This document shows positions 46,701 through 53,831 of a DNA stretch of 64,000 nucleotides, in pieces. Source of the stretch: Verrucomicrobiota bacterium (GTDB lineage Bacteria > Verrucomicrobiota > Verrucomicrobiia > Limisphaerales > UBA1319); assembly GCA_022709905.1 (NCBI GenBank), contig JAKLHY010000004.1:62001-126000 (forward strand), in the 5' to 3' direction. Position 1 is the stretch's first letter. Each line of letters opens with the position of its first letter. A program made the position numbers and the translations under genes. The notes beneath the pieces were generated by a model, which did not search any database, had not been told where the DNA came from, and saw only the letters and a program-made list of their open reading frames with translations.

Positions 46701-47095
46701 ACTATGAAAAGGTGGAGTCCAATCCGCATTGGCGCATCACGCCGAGCGGTTGGTGCACGCGCTATGGCCCGGTGGATGAACTGATCGCCGCCAAAGACAA
46801 CGCCCTGGTTCTGCTCAATGGCGGGGACGAACTCACCTTGGTCTTTGCCGAAGACCGCATCCCTCCCAAGCCGGCCGGGTACGATCGCGAGTTCTTTTTC
46901 TACTCGGTCGGTTGGGATAAAGACTCAGACTTCCACGTCGCCACCGGCACCACGGTTGGTCCCTTGCCATTCCATGGCATGGACGACCAACGCTATGGCT
47001 CTGAAGAACGCCCGGCTATGGCCAACGACGACTGGATGAATAAATACAACACCCGCTGGGTCGGTCCGCAAACCCTGACCCGGGCCCGCCGTTAG
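43751..47095 (+). CDS. TPR - FG-GAP - UnbV-like lipoprotein
   Basis: About 1114 residues. A lipoprotein signal ends with LTSC. Five TPR-like repeats (about 45-230; KNFYDQGQGKPAIEAFSKAV, EARLNLANAFLLDDQAIPAF) are followed by FG-GAP propeller blades with Asp loops (DWNGDDLMDVVIVRD, DINNDYMNDIVMVT, DYDNDGWLDLVVGG, DFDRDGDSDLLLT), then an UnbV-like segment (LKLRLHGTRSNASGLGVRIE). The last 430 residues form a conserved region seen with this architecture (CPYLYAWNGSRFRFVTDILG, DGHYVLQVTEELREVLYLDD). Function unknown; a surface scaffold is likely. It is divergent from the CBM/PA14 gene; its stop overlaps that of the convergent mlaD gene by four bases. Confidence 0.82.
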   Translation: MTGLDAKALFPPPVGRVVSWIYLGLLAVLTSCTPREAQPDAFIHWMNVGKNFYDQGQGKPAIEAFSKAVALQPVHAEARLNLANAFLLDDQAIPAFEAAREVLRLNPDSAAARYLAGCALLRQGQFIEAIQFLQECRDMDVKINTVSFQLARAHQGAGHWTEAVELLQSVVEWEPKHPQAHYLLSQLLFRLKRNDEAQQSVQKHMAITAETQGRPVSVAESERCVYTEVHAPFVLEQPATPGIRVVFSDVTATAFGTNVNYQGPVGILDINQRGQNDLLVLEGTDGFRLLWNTNGVFVPQGPRLPALAGARFTRCLVGDLNNDRYEDAVLLSDVGLQIIRFATNGAMTDATAFAGMKRSAGIEGALVDLDLTGKLDLLLLSPTNREPRVLRNLGPMYFKDVTSTSGIPATLTASRQIVVDDWNGDDLMDVVIVRDEAPPQVLIKQRGGQLSPSNAPAIWPAARLVAVGDINNDYMNDIVMVTTNRLAVFLTGVPAPIHVDLGQQPVTALRLMDYDNDGWLDLVVGGEGIRCWRNLGQGGFREATRDLALQNMTPGKVVAIQTADFDRDGDSDLLLTTDGGLRLLRNDGGHAHHQLKLRLHGTRSNASGLGVRIEVKAATWRALRTVSDLPVEIGLGRYQKPEVVKPRWTDITLPVTFELQADPKTVWTVMEIEQPTGSCPYLYAWNGSRFRFVTDILGASPLGLPISEQRYVEADPEEYVSLGRESEFVPKDGHYVLQVTEELREVLYLDDAKLVVVDHPAGNRVCSTSKMLPGRPFLPHELIALCHPRPLRHAENHLGADVTDALRTLDSRLVSPTHLRVPQLRGLAEPSSVTVDFGPLPVERPLVLVLNGWLRFGGGMANIAASHDPNLPFPFPQLAVEVMQPDAAGNASSSRWRPVDVTVGVPCGKTKTITVDLSGKLPPGSRRLKLTTAYELHWDQIELWERDSAAPIRITRLAPSKTDLHWRGFCEFEDLPWFYPLTPNYEKVESNPHWRITPSGWCTRYGPVDELIAAKDNALVLLNGGDELTLVFAEDRIPPKPAGYDREFFFYSVGWDKDSDFHVATGTTVGPLPFHGMDDQRYGSEERPAMANDDWMNKYNTRWVGPQTLTRARR

Positions 47096-48069
47096 AACAG
47101 CGTCCCCACCGCAAGACCGATGACACTCATGGGACCCTGGTCTTCGAGGCTGTCCGCTGCCTTGTCCAGTTTCTGAAGCGTCATTTTAACATTCTTGAAC
47201 ATGGTTTCGTCGTTGACCAGTTTGCCGACGGAACCCTGTCCCCGATTGATCTTCTGGAAGATCTCCTTGAGATTCGTCATGGCCTCCGAGGATTCCTGGT
47301 AAAGCGCCTCATCCTTCAGGAGCTTGCCGATCGTTCCCTTGCCTTGCTCGGTCTCGGCCAGGAGACTCTTGGCCTGGCCCATCAGGTTGCGGGCGTCGAC
47401 CGCCGTTTCATTGAAGTTGGTGACGGTGCTTAAGGCGGACGCGTAGAGAGTGTCTTCATTAATGAGTTTGCCGACCGTGCCTTTGCCCTCGGCGATTTGA
47501 GACGAGACCGTTTGCACGCTGCCGATGATGGCGCCGAGTTTGTCTTTGTTTTCCTTGATGAAATCCGTGAGCGGCCCCATGAGATTGCCCAGGTTATCGC
47601 CGCTGAGGCTCTTGGTGAGGTTCTGCACTCCGCCGGCCACACCGTCGAGTTTGGTCATCAACTGGCTCAAGTCCGGTTGTTCCACCGACTCCAACAGGGC
47701 GCCTTCCTCGGCGATCATGGCGGTGGGACTGCCGCTGAACTCGAGCGATACATAATTCTGTCCCATTAACCCGAGAAACTTGATGGAGGCTTTGCTGTCG
47801 AGTTTGATCCGGGCTCTGCGGTCGGTAATCTTCATCGTGACCTCGAGGCGATCCTCGGCGAACTCGATCGATTGCACCCGGCCGATTTTTTTGCCGCCCA
47901 TTTTAACAGGATCGCCCTCTTTAAGATCCTGGATCGTGTTGAAACGGGCCTTCACATGGTATCCTTGCTGGAAAAATTCCAGGCCGCCGATCATTTCCAT
48001 CAGCAGGACCGCCGCAATCAAAACCAGGGCAAAAAAGATGCCCAGACGGGTTTCCAGGGTGTTCTTCAT
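47092..48069 (-). CDS. mlaD: MlaD/MCE-domain lipid transport protein
   Basis: A 325-residue protein with an N-terminal membrane helix (LGIFFALVLIAAVLLMEMIGG) and an MCE domain (about 35-115; VKARFNTIQDLKEGDPVKMG, GKKIGRVQSIEF, IKFLGLMGQNYVSLEFSG). The long C-terminal part is helical with three copies of a 'G-G(S/T)-(V/I)GKL(I/L/V)-(K/N)-(D/E)' motif (GKGTVGKLINEDTLY, GKGTIGKLLKDEALY, GQGSVGKLVNDETMF). Such tails form needle-like helical bundles in longer MCE proteins. It binds lipids in the periplasm and works with the permease and ATPase encoded upstream. It is the last gene of the operon. Confidence 0.93.
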   Translation of the reverse strand: MKNTLETRLGIFFALVLIAAVLLMEMIGGLEFFQQGYHVKARFNTIQDLKEGDPVKMGGKKIGRVQSIEFAEDRLEVTMKITDRRARIKLDSKASIKFLGLMGQNYVSLEFSGSPTAMIAEEGALLESVEQPDLSQLMTKLDGVAGGVQNLTKSLSGDNLGNLMGPLTDFIKENKDKLGAIIGSVQTVSSQIAEGKGTVGKLINEDTLYASALSTVTNFNETAVDARNLMGQAKSLLAETEQGKGTIGKLLKDEALYQESSEAMTNLKEIFQKINRGQGSVGKLVNDETMFKNVKMTLQKLDKAADSLEDQGPMSVIGLAVGTLF

Positions 48070-48087
48070 AAATATTGCCTTTGTCAG

Positions 48088-48849
48088 TTATGCCTTCAGG
48101 GAAAAATCAATCGTTAAAAAATGTTGGAGGGTTGGTTCGGGGTGGTGACGGATTTCATCGGGGCTGCCGATGGCGAGAATCTCGCCATGATGAAGAATGG
48201 CCATTCGTTCGGCCACTCCAAAGGCCAGATCGCGGTCATGGGTGACAATGATCGTGGTCGCGGAGAGCCTTTGGCGTAGGCGGATGATTTCCTGCACAAC
48301 GGCGACCGCCACCACCGGATCCAGCTCGCTGGTCGGTTCGTCATACAAAATCAGTTGGGGATCCATCACCAGCGCGCGGGCGATGGCGACCCGCTTTTTC
48401 ATCCCGCCCGACAACTCCGCGGGCAGCCGGTCCTCCATGCCCTCGAGCCCAACCAATTCCAGTTTCTCGGCCACAATACGGGCAATCTCCTGCTCGGGCT
48501 TCAACCGGTGCTCGCGCAAATAGAGCCCGACATTCTCGCCGACCGTTAGCGAATTTAAGAGCGCGCCCGATTGAAAGACCATCGCCATCCGGTAACGATC
48601 CCGGATTCCGCTGTCCACCAACCGGTGGCCATCCAAAAGGATTTCGCCTTGGTCCGGTTGCTCCAATCCTATGAGATGCTTCAACAGCACGGTCTTGCCG
48701 CTGCCGCTCGGTCCCATGATGACAAAACACTCACCGGGCTGGATATCCAGATCGATGCCTTTCAACACCCATTCCTGACCGAGACGCTTCCGCAGGCCTC
48801 GAACTTCGACGCGCACACCGCCTGTTTTGGACTGGTTCTGAGGGATCAT
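48088..48849 (-). CDS. mlaF: Mla-type lipid ABC transporter ATP-binding protein
   Basis: A 253-residue ATPase. Walker A GPSGSGKT, Q-loop MVFQSGALLNSLTVGENVG, signature LSGGMKKRVAIARAL, Walker B LILYDEPTSELDPV and switch HD (VTHDRDLAF). The GALLNSLTVGENV and LSGGMKKR forms are typical for MlaF/Ttg2A. Its start overlaps the mlaE stop by four bases (ATGA), so the two are translationally coupled. A longer frame through mlaE is rejected. Confidence 0.95.
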   Translation of the reverse strand: MIPQNQSKTGGVRVEVRGLRKRLGQEWVLKGIDLDIQPGECFVIMGPSGSGKTVLLKHLIGLEQPDQGEILLDGHRLVDSGIRDRYRMAMVFQSGALLNSLTVGENVGLYLREHRLKPEQEIARIVAEKLELVGLEGMEDRLPAELSGGMKKRVAIARALVMDPQLILYDEPTSELDPVVAVAVVQEIIRLRQRLSATTIIVTHDRDLAFGVAERMAILHHGEILAIGSPDEIRHHPEPTLQHFLTIDFSLKA

Positions 48850-49589
48850 GAGATGTAAAGCAACAACCGGGTGAGAAAATAGTCGAGGATCAGGATCAGC
48901 ACGATCGAGTTGACCACCGCTTTGGTGACCGACCGGCCGATGCCCCGGGGCCCCCCCAGGGTGGCCAATCCCTGATGACAAGACACCGCTCCCACCACAA
49001 CCGCAAAGACCAGGCTCTTCAACAGGCCATTGAAAATATCCATGGCGTCCACGCTCTCCTTCAGGCTTTCCAAATATCCCTGAAATGAGATGGCGATCTG
49101 CGCGTTATAAACGCTGACCAACGCCCCGCCAATCCATCCCACCAACACCGCGAAAACCACCAACATGGGCAGGGCAATGCTGATCGCGAGCAACCGCGGC
49201 AACACCAGGTAACGCAAGGGATCGATGTTCATCGTCCGCAAGGCGTCGATCTCCTGGTAAACCCGCATGGAACCGATCTCAGCCGCCATCGCCGATCCGA
49301 CCCGGCCCGCGATCAGAACCGCCATCATCACCGGCCCCAATTCCCGGCACATCGATAATCCGACAATGCTTCCGATGATGCTCTGCAAGCCGCGCTCCGC
49401 CAGATTGGGACCGGTTTGCAGCGCAAGCACTCCCCCAATGAACAGGGAGAGAATGCACGCCATCAGCAGACTGGCGTTGCCAATCTCAAACAGTTGTTCG
49501 GCCACCTTGCGCCGTTCGCGCCACGCATGCGGCGCCAACATCAAGGTGCGTCCCAACAGCAACAACATTTCGCCGATGTTTTGAAACAT
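48846..49589 (-). CDS. mlaE: Mla-type lipid ABC transporter permease
   Basis: A 247-residue membrane protein of the MlaE family: five or six helices, LFIGGVLALQTGPNL, RELGPVMMAVLIAGRVGSAM, AAEIGSMRVYQEIDALRTM (the conserved ExxALxxM-type segment contacting the ATPase) and a C-terminal GAVSCHQGLATLGGPRGIGR. It moves phospholipid across or out of the inner membrane with MlaF and MlaD. It starts 54 bases after the stop of the P-repeat protein gene. Confidence 0.95.
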   Translation of the reverse strand: MFQNIGEMLLLLGRTLMLAPHAWRERRKVAEQLFEIGNASLLMACILSLFIGGVLALQTGPNLAERGLQSIIGSIVGLSMCRELGPVMMAVLIAGRVGSAMAAEIGSMRVYQEIDALRTMNIDPLRYLVLPRLLAISIALPMLVVFAVLVGWIGGALVSVYNAQIAISFQGYLESLKESVDAMDIFNGLLKSLVFAVVVGAVSCHQGLATLGGPRGIGRSVTKAVVNSIVLILILDYFLTRLLLYIS

Positions 49590-49643
49590 ATCGGATATCC
49601 AGGCTTCCCAAGATCGCCAACATCAGTGCCGGCCTCATCCGCT

Positions 49644-51134
49644 TCACCGCTTCGTTTCGTCTGCCGGCAGGGCTTCCTTCCGGCCTTTCGAAATATGAAA
49701 AAACCGCCAGCGCTTGCCTTCCGGAGTCGTCTCTCGCTGAAACAGACCAAAAAGAAAGGACCCTTTCTTCAGCTCCGGACCGCGTTCCCAACGGAACAGG
49801 TTCCATAACAGCGAGTGACTTGCGCGACCGGTTTTCGCGTTTTTTTCATATCGCCAGACCGACCATAACGGCGAATAATTGCGTCGAATCGAAGGGTTGT
49901 CAGGCCAAATCGGTTCGAGCACCGACAGGAACTGCACCCGGCGGCTTCCATCGAAATCCGTGCCGACAGACACCAGCGGCCAAAAATCCGTGCGCTGCCT
50001 GCGAGCGCCCGACTCAAGCTGCCTCTCGTTCTTTCGCGAAAAAAGAAAGAATCCGACCCGGTGCCGATCCCGTTCCACCGACACAGTTCGGTAGCCGTTG
50101 AACTTGTAGGCCGGCCATAAAACAAAGCCGCTTTGGAGGTTCGTGTTTTCCACCCGGCTGAACAACGGCCAGATTCGGTTCGCCTGTTTACCCTCTCCCC
50201 GGGCAAATACCACAAACGGCCACGGCATATCCCATTCCCGATATCCTTTGGCCCGATCCTCTGTTACGGTGAATAACGGCCAGAGGATTGTCGTGGAATC
50301 TCGCCCGGCTGATCGTTGCCGGCTGATCAGGGGCAGCACCGCATCGAACTTCACCTCCTGTGTTGTTCCGATGCCCGAATGCTGATGCAAAACCAACGGC
50401 CATGCCGCAAACCAGCGGTCATGCCCCCCCACGACTTGAACTTCCTCCAATGTGTTCGTCCGTTGCGTGGTCCCTTTTCGTTCCTGTCCCCAGACGGGCC
50501 AAAGCTGCCAACCCTTTAGATGATCTCCTTTCCGCAAGTGAAATAGCGGAAATAGATAGTTCCAAGTCTCCACGTCCGCCTTGCGGCTCTTCAAATAGGC
50601 CGGAAAAAGCACAAACTCGACCTCATCCCGCCTCAGCCGGTTCCTCACCTTTCCATAAATCGGAAAAACCGACGTGTAGTTCAGATTCGTGTCCGTTGAA
50701 CGTTGCTGCAAATAAAAAGGATAGATGCTGAACCGCTTCGGATTCGTCTCCTCCTGATTCTGCGAACCTGTCGTGTTGAACACCTGGAAAAACTGCCAGC
50801 GATATTCCTCACCCACCCGGCGATAGGTCATCACCGGATACAGAAAATCAAACCGCCGCGCGTCAATCCCTTCGTCCACATAATAGGACATGATCGGGCT
50901 CAAGGCCCATTCGTGTCTCTCGTCAGCCTCCTGGGTTGAAAAAAGCGGACCGGCCACCTCCAGCCTCCTTCCTGATTCGAGGGTAAGCTCAAATTCATGC
51001 GCCAAAAAACCTGCCTCGACCGCCCCCCTGGCCCCCAATCCATGGTTCCATCCCAAAACCAACGCCAGTAACAGCCATCTCAGGGCCATTACCGCTGGCT
51101 CGCGATTCGTTACTCTCCAATTCCCGGGTTTCAT
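49644..51134 (-). CDS. Exported protein of about sixteen x-P-(L/V/I/A/F) strand repeats, first gene of the mla operon
   Basis: About 496 residues. A signal-like hydrophobic segment (MALRWLLLALVLGWNHGLGA) lies near residues 15-34, following AGGAAAGAG and ATG 51134. From residue 75 to the end, a short motif recurs about every 20-30 residues: SPIM, YPVM, YPFY, FPIY, FPAY, FPLF, WPVW, WPLV, LPLI, WPLF, WPFV, WPLF, WPAY, WPLV, EPIW, SPLW, then the decayed WNLF and FGLF. Between motifs are charged turns and aromatic residues. This suggests a transmembrane beta-barrel or a beta-solenoid with one Pro per strand. I recognise no named family. Being first in an operon with mlaE, mlaF and mlaD, it may be the outer-membrane or periplasmic partner of this lipid transporter. 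Confidence 0.75.
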   Translation of the reverse strand: MKPGNWRVTNREPAVMALRWLLLALVLGWNHGLGARGAVEAGFLAHEFELTLESGRRLEVAGPLFSTQEADERHEWALSPIMSYYVDEGIDARRFDFLYPVMTYRRVGEEYRWQFFQVFNTTGSQNQEETNPKRFSIYPFYLQQRSTDTNLNYTSVFPIYGKVRNRLRRDEVEFVLFPAYLKSRKADVETWNYLFPLFHLRKGDHLKGWQLWPVWGQERKGTTQRTNTLEEVQVVGGHDRWFAAWPLVLHQHSGIGTTQEVKFDAVLPLISRQRSAGRDSTTILWPLFTVTEDRAKGYREWDMPWPFVVFARGEGKQANRIWPLFSRVENTNLQSGFVLWPAYKFNGYRTVSVERDRHRVGFFLFSRKNERQLESGARRQRTDFWPLVSVGTDFDGSRRVQFLSVLEPIWPDNPSIRRNYSPLWSVWRYEKNAKTGRASHSLLWNLFRWERGPELKKGSFLFGLFQRETTPEGKRWRFFHISKGRKEALPADETKR

Positions 51135-51195
51135 CAAATTCTCTTTCCTCACAAGGATACTCGAAATTGCACAGATGCAAGTCATTTATGGCCTT

Positions 51196-51258
51196 GGTAG
51201 GGCGCGACCGCTGGGCGCGCCGAGCTCGAGACGGCCGGCCCGGCGGTCCAGCCCTACC
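51196..51258. repeat. 63-base REP-like imperfect palindrome
   Basis: The arms GGTAGGGCGCGACCGCTGGG and the reverse complement of the right end (GGTAGGGCTGGACCGCCGGG) agree at 17 of the 20 bases. The centre contains GAGCTCGAGACGGCC. Length, GC content and terminal GGTAGGGC suggest a dispersed intergenic element rather than a terminator. Confidence 0.65.
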
Positions 51259-51529
51259 TGGCGGTTCGGCCCTGGCCCGACCAAGAACGCGTTTTGCGGA
51301 TCCTGATTATAACCGAAATTCTCCAGGTCAAACATGCCCGCTCCCGATCACAGCCAAAGTCGCAACACCTCAGAAATCTCCATAAAAAACGTTATCGTTG
51401 TAGACGTCGACTATATCGTTTTATCTGTCAAAAAAACGGTGATTACGGTTAACTTTGGGTTGACTAAGGGCGGTTTGGGGTTACGTTTCCGGTGCTGATG
51501 CATACGTAATATTGCTTCAGTTCCTCCGG

Positions 51530-51569
51530 GACCAGTGGTGGACTCCGAGGTTTACCACTGGTCTCTTTT
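51530..51569 (+). terminator. Orphan terminator-like hairpin (plus strand)
   Basis: A perfect ten-pair stem GACCAGTGGT/ACCACTGGTC with a 14-base loop is followed by TCTTTT. No plus-strand gene precedes it, so it may end a small RNA or be a chance repeat. Confidence 0.45.
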
Positions 51570-51570
51570 G

Positions 51571-52230
51571 CTACCAATTCATAAGATCGTCGAGTGTGAG
51601 GTCCGCCACCGAGGGACGGATGCGATCGGCCAGTTGAAGCCGATCTGATGGAAAGGTTTGAGCGACCGCAACACATCGCATATTCGCCGCCCGGGCCGCT
51701 TCAATCCCGTTGATTGCGTCTTCAATCACCACGCAGGCCCCGGAAGGGAGATTCAAGATCTTGGCAGCCGAAAGAAACAGATCTGGGGCCGGTTTTTTTC
51801 TTTGGACATGTTCGGCGGTGACGATGGCATTCCAGAGGTTCGATGGAAGGCCGATTTTATTGAGATTCGCGTGGATTTTGATGGTGTCAGCGCTCGAGAC
51901 CAAGGCAATGGCCAAGCCATGCGCCTTGCAGGTGCGGACAAGTTCGACGGCGCCGGGAAAGGCCTTGAGTTGATCCGGGACCAAGGCCAGGTAGATTTCG
52001 TAGGTCCGTTTTTTTGACTCGGCGAGGTGGATCTTGAATCCGTACTTTTCAGCAACACCTCCCAGGTAACGATCTTCCCCTGTTCCCACAAACGGCAGAA
52101 AATCCTCAGGTTGGACTGGCAGGCCTTGTTCTTGAAACATCCGGACGGCCGCCTCGCAAATCAAAGGTTCCGAATCGGTCAATACACCGTCCATGTCAAA
52201 TAGAACCGCCTGGATGGATGGGGATGCCAT
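51571..52230 (-). CDS. HAD-superfamily hydrolase, beta-phosphoglucomutase-like
   Basis: About 219 residues. Motif I FDMDGVLTDSEP, motif II VSSADT (with the S/T), motif III Lys in RKKPAPDLFLSAA, motif IV VIEDAINGIEAARAA. The cap is the helical C1 type of the phosphatase/beta-phosphoglucomutase subgroup. It may dephosphorylate or isomerise sugar phosphates, which would suit the glycan-use genes nearby; the substrate cannot be read from sequence. It starts 40 bases after the TPR gene in the same direction. Confidence 0.9.
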   Translation of the reverse strand: MASPSIQAVLFDMDGVLTDSEPLICEAAVRMFQEQGLPVQPEDFLPFVGTGEDRYLGGVAEKYGFKIHLAESKKRTYEIYLALVPDQLKAFPGAVELVRTCKAHGLAIALVSSADTIKIHANLNKIGLPSNLWNAIVTAEHVQRKKPAPDLFLSAAKILNLPSGACVVIEDAINGIEAARAANMRCVAVAQTFPSDRLQLADRIRPSVADLTLDDLMNW

Positions 52231-52270
52231 AAGAATCAGACCATGGCTGAACTCGAGGGTGAGGTCAACT

Positions 52271-52774
52271 TTACAGGTTCTCAATTTCGTTTCTCAAAGG
52301 CGCCAAGTCTTCGTCTCGCAACGCCATAAACTTGGTTTTGTCCTTGCCCCACAGGTCAATCGAGCGTTGCAGCCACTGACGGGCCTCCTCGAGTTGGTTC
52401 AACTGAGCGGCGTAGCAGGCCAGATTGTAGGCAATCAATCCTTCCTTGGGAAACCGGTCAAAGGCCGGCCTCAGCACATCCCAGGCTTTTTCCAGACCGC
52501 CTGTGGTTTGCCGGCGGATGCTGTAAGCCAAATGAATCCAGCCAAATGAGCGGTTCGGGTCCTTCTCCAGAATAGACTGTGCCGTGAGGACAGCTTGGTC
52601 CCAGTTTTTTGTGGCGGACTGAATACTCCACTGCAATTCCAGCAAATCGGGATCTTCCCGCAAATCGGGTCGGATCCGGAGGAATTCGGCTTCCGCCTCG
52701 ATGGGATTATCCAGCATCAACCAACCCACAGCGGCATCGAAGTAGAAATGATCCGGATGAGGCAAAGTTTTCAT
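52271..52774 (-). CDS. Small TPR-like protein
   Basis: A 167-residue soluble protein of helical TPR-like repeats: [80 protein letters not shown], ending with [20 protein letters not shown]. The last segment, 'A-DEDL-PL', is common at the end of small TPR proteins. Likely a scaffold with unknown partners. Divergent from the first pseudopilin gene. Confidence 0.8.
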   Translation of the reverse strand: MKTLPHPDHFYFDAAVGWLMLDNPIEAEAEFLRIRPDLREDPDLLELQWSIQSATKNWDQAVLTAQSILEKDPNRSFGWIHLAYSIRRQTTGGLEKAWDVLRPAFDRFPKEGLIAYNLACYAAQLNQLEEARQWLQRSIDLWGKDKTKFMALRDEDLAPLRNEIENL

Positions 52775-52880
52775 CCATGCATGCGCGGCAATTTTGTGCT
52801 ATATTCTAGCGCTTTTGTTAAGGTTTTTATGTTTTGAAAAACGGTATATTTCGGCCAGACCATCGCACAAATTCAGGCAT

Positions 52881-53717
52881 ATGAAAGTCCTTTCTCTCTT
52901 GAACAGACCGGCCAGGCGCCAGACCCGATCCTGCGGTTTCACCCTGATCGAACTCCTCGTCGTGATCGCCATTATCGCGATCCTGGCCGGCATGCTCTTG
53001 CCGGCTCTGGCCAAGGCGAAAGCCAAGGCCCACAACATCAATTGCTTGAGCAATTTGAAGCAATTGACGCTCTGTTGGACGATGTATTCCAATGACAACG
53101 ATGATTGGCTGGTGAAGAACTGGCTTTCCCACGCGCAGGCCTGGATTGGAGGCAACATTGCCGCCATGCCGGGTGCCACTAATCTGAATGACATCAAAAA
53201 CGGCAAGCTCTACGATTACAACAAGGCTGTGGATGTTTATCGCTGCCCAGGGGACATCAAGGTCCCAACCAGCATTAATAACGCCATGAAAGGCAAACGC
53301 CGAATCCGCAGCTATTCGATGAATGGCCGGATGGGTGGCGCGGATGCCTCTGATTCACGTTTCGGCGCGAGCGACACCAGTTGGGTGCTCGGAACCACCT
53401 ACCCCATGTTCAAGAAATATTCCAGCATCCTCAACCCCGGTCCAACACACGCCTTTGTCTTCATCGAGGAAAGTTATCTGACAATTGATGATGGTTATTT
53501 CGCCGTGAAGGCCCCCGGGGTCATGACTTGGCAGAATTCACCGACCGTGCGTCATGCCCAAGCTTGCGAGTTGTCGTTTGCTGATGGCCACGCGGAAATC
53601 TGGCGCTGGCTCGCCCTCAACAAGGATCAGGACTTGGATGCCCCTGTCCGAGTCGGCGGTCTGGATACGTCGCGCGACCTCATGAAGCTCCAATACGCGA
53701 CCGCCTGGAAGCAGTAG
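52881..53717 (+). CDS. Type II secretion-like pseudopilin, H-X9-DG type (1)
   Basis: A 278-residue protein. A class III prepilin leader is cut before Phe in [18 protein letters not shown], with Glu at +5, followed by the long helix [20 protein letters not shown]. The C-terminal part carries the H-X9-DG motif ([19 protein letters not shown]). Dozens of such genes per genome are normal in Verrucomicrobiota and Planctomycetes. They probably form short pseudopili or surface fibres. The start chosen is the ATG 18 codons before the cleavage site; the AT-rich 80 bases upstream likely hold the promoter. Confidence 0.93.
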   Translation: MKVLSLLNRPARRQTRSCGFTLIELLVVIAIIAILAGMLLPALAKAKAKAHNINCLSNLKQLTLCWTMYSNDNDDWLVKNWLSHAQAWIGGNIAAMPGATNLNDIKNGKLYDYNKAVDVYRCPGDIKVPTSINNAMKGKRRIRSYSMNGRMGGADASDSRFGASDTSWVLGTTYPMFKKYSSILNPGPTHAFVFIEESYLTIDDGYFAVKAPGVMTWQNSPTVRHAQACELSFADGHAEIWRWLALNKDQDLDAPVRVGGLDTSRDLMKLQYATAWKQ

Positions 53718-53831
53718 TTCCGAGCCAAGATTATTCCCAGCGCCGGATCAGAGGACCCGGCCTTCGATTTTGTCGGTTGCTTGAGCCCAAGCGACTCATC
53801 TGATCCGACTGCGTCTGAGGATTATGGCAGA

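Larger units (their letters stand above)
51135..51570. other. Intergenic region with palindrome, AT-rich stretch and hairpin
   Basis: No supported protein gene. On the minus strand it must hold the promoter of the P-repeat/mla operon; TTGACA occurs there at about 51440-51445 (reading minus) without a well-spaced -10. It also contains a 63-base palindrome and a terminator-like hairpin, listed separately. Confidence 0.5.

Noticed and set aside
51464..51676. 70-codon minus-strand frame at the end of the HAD gene
   Set aside because: It is mostly another frame of the HAD gene plus the hairpin region, with no ribosome site and no recognisable sequence.
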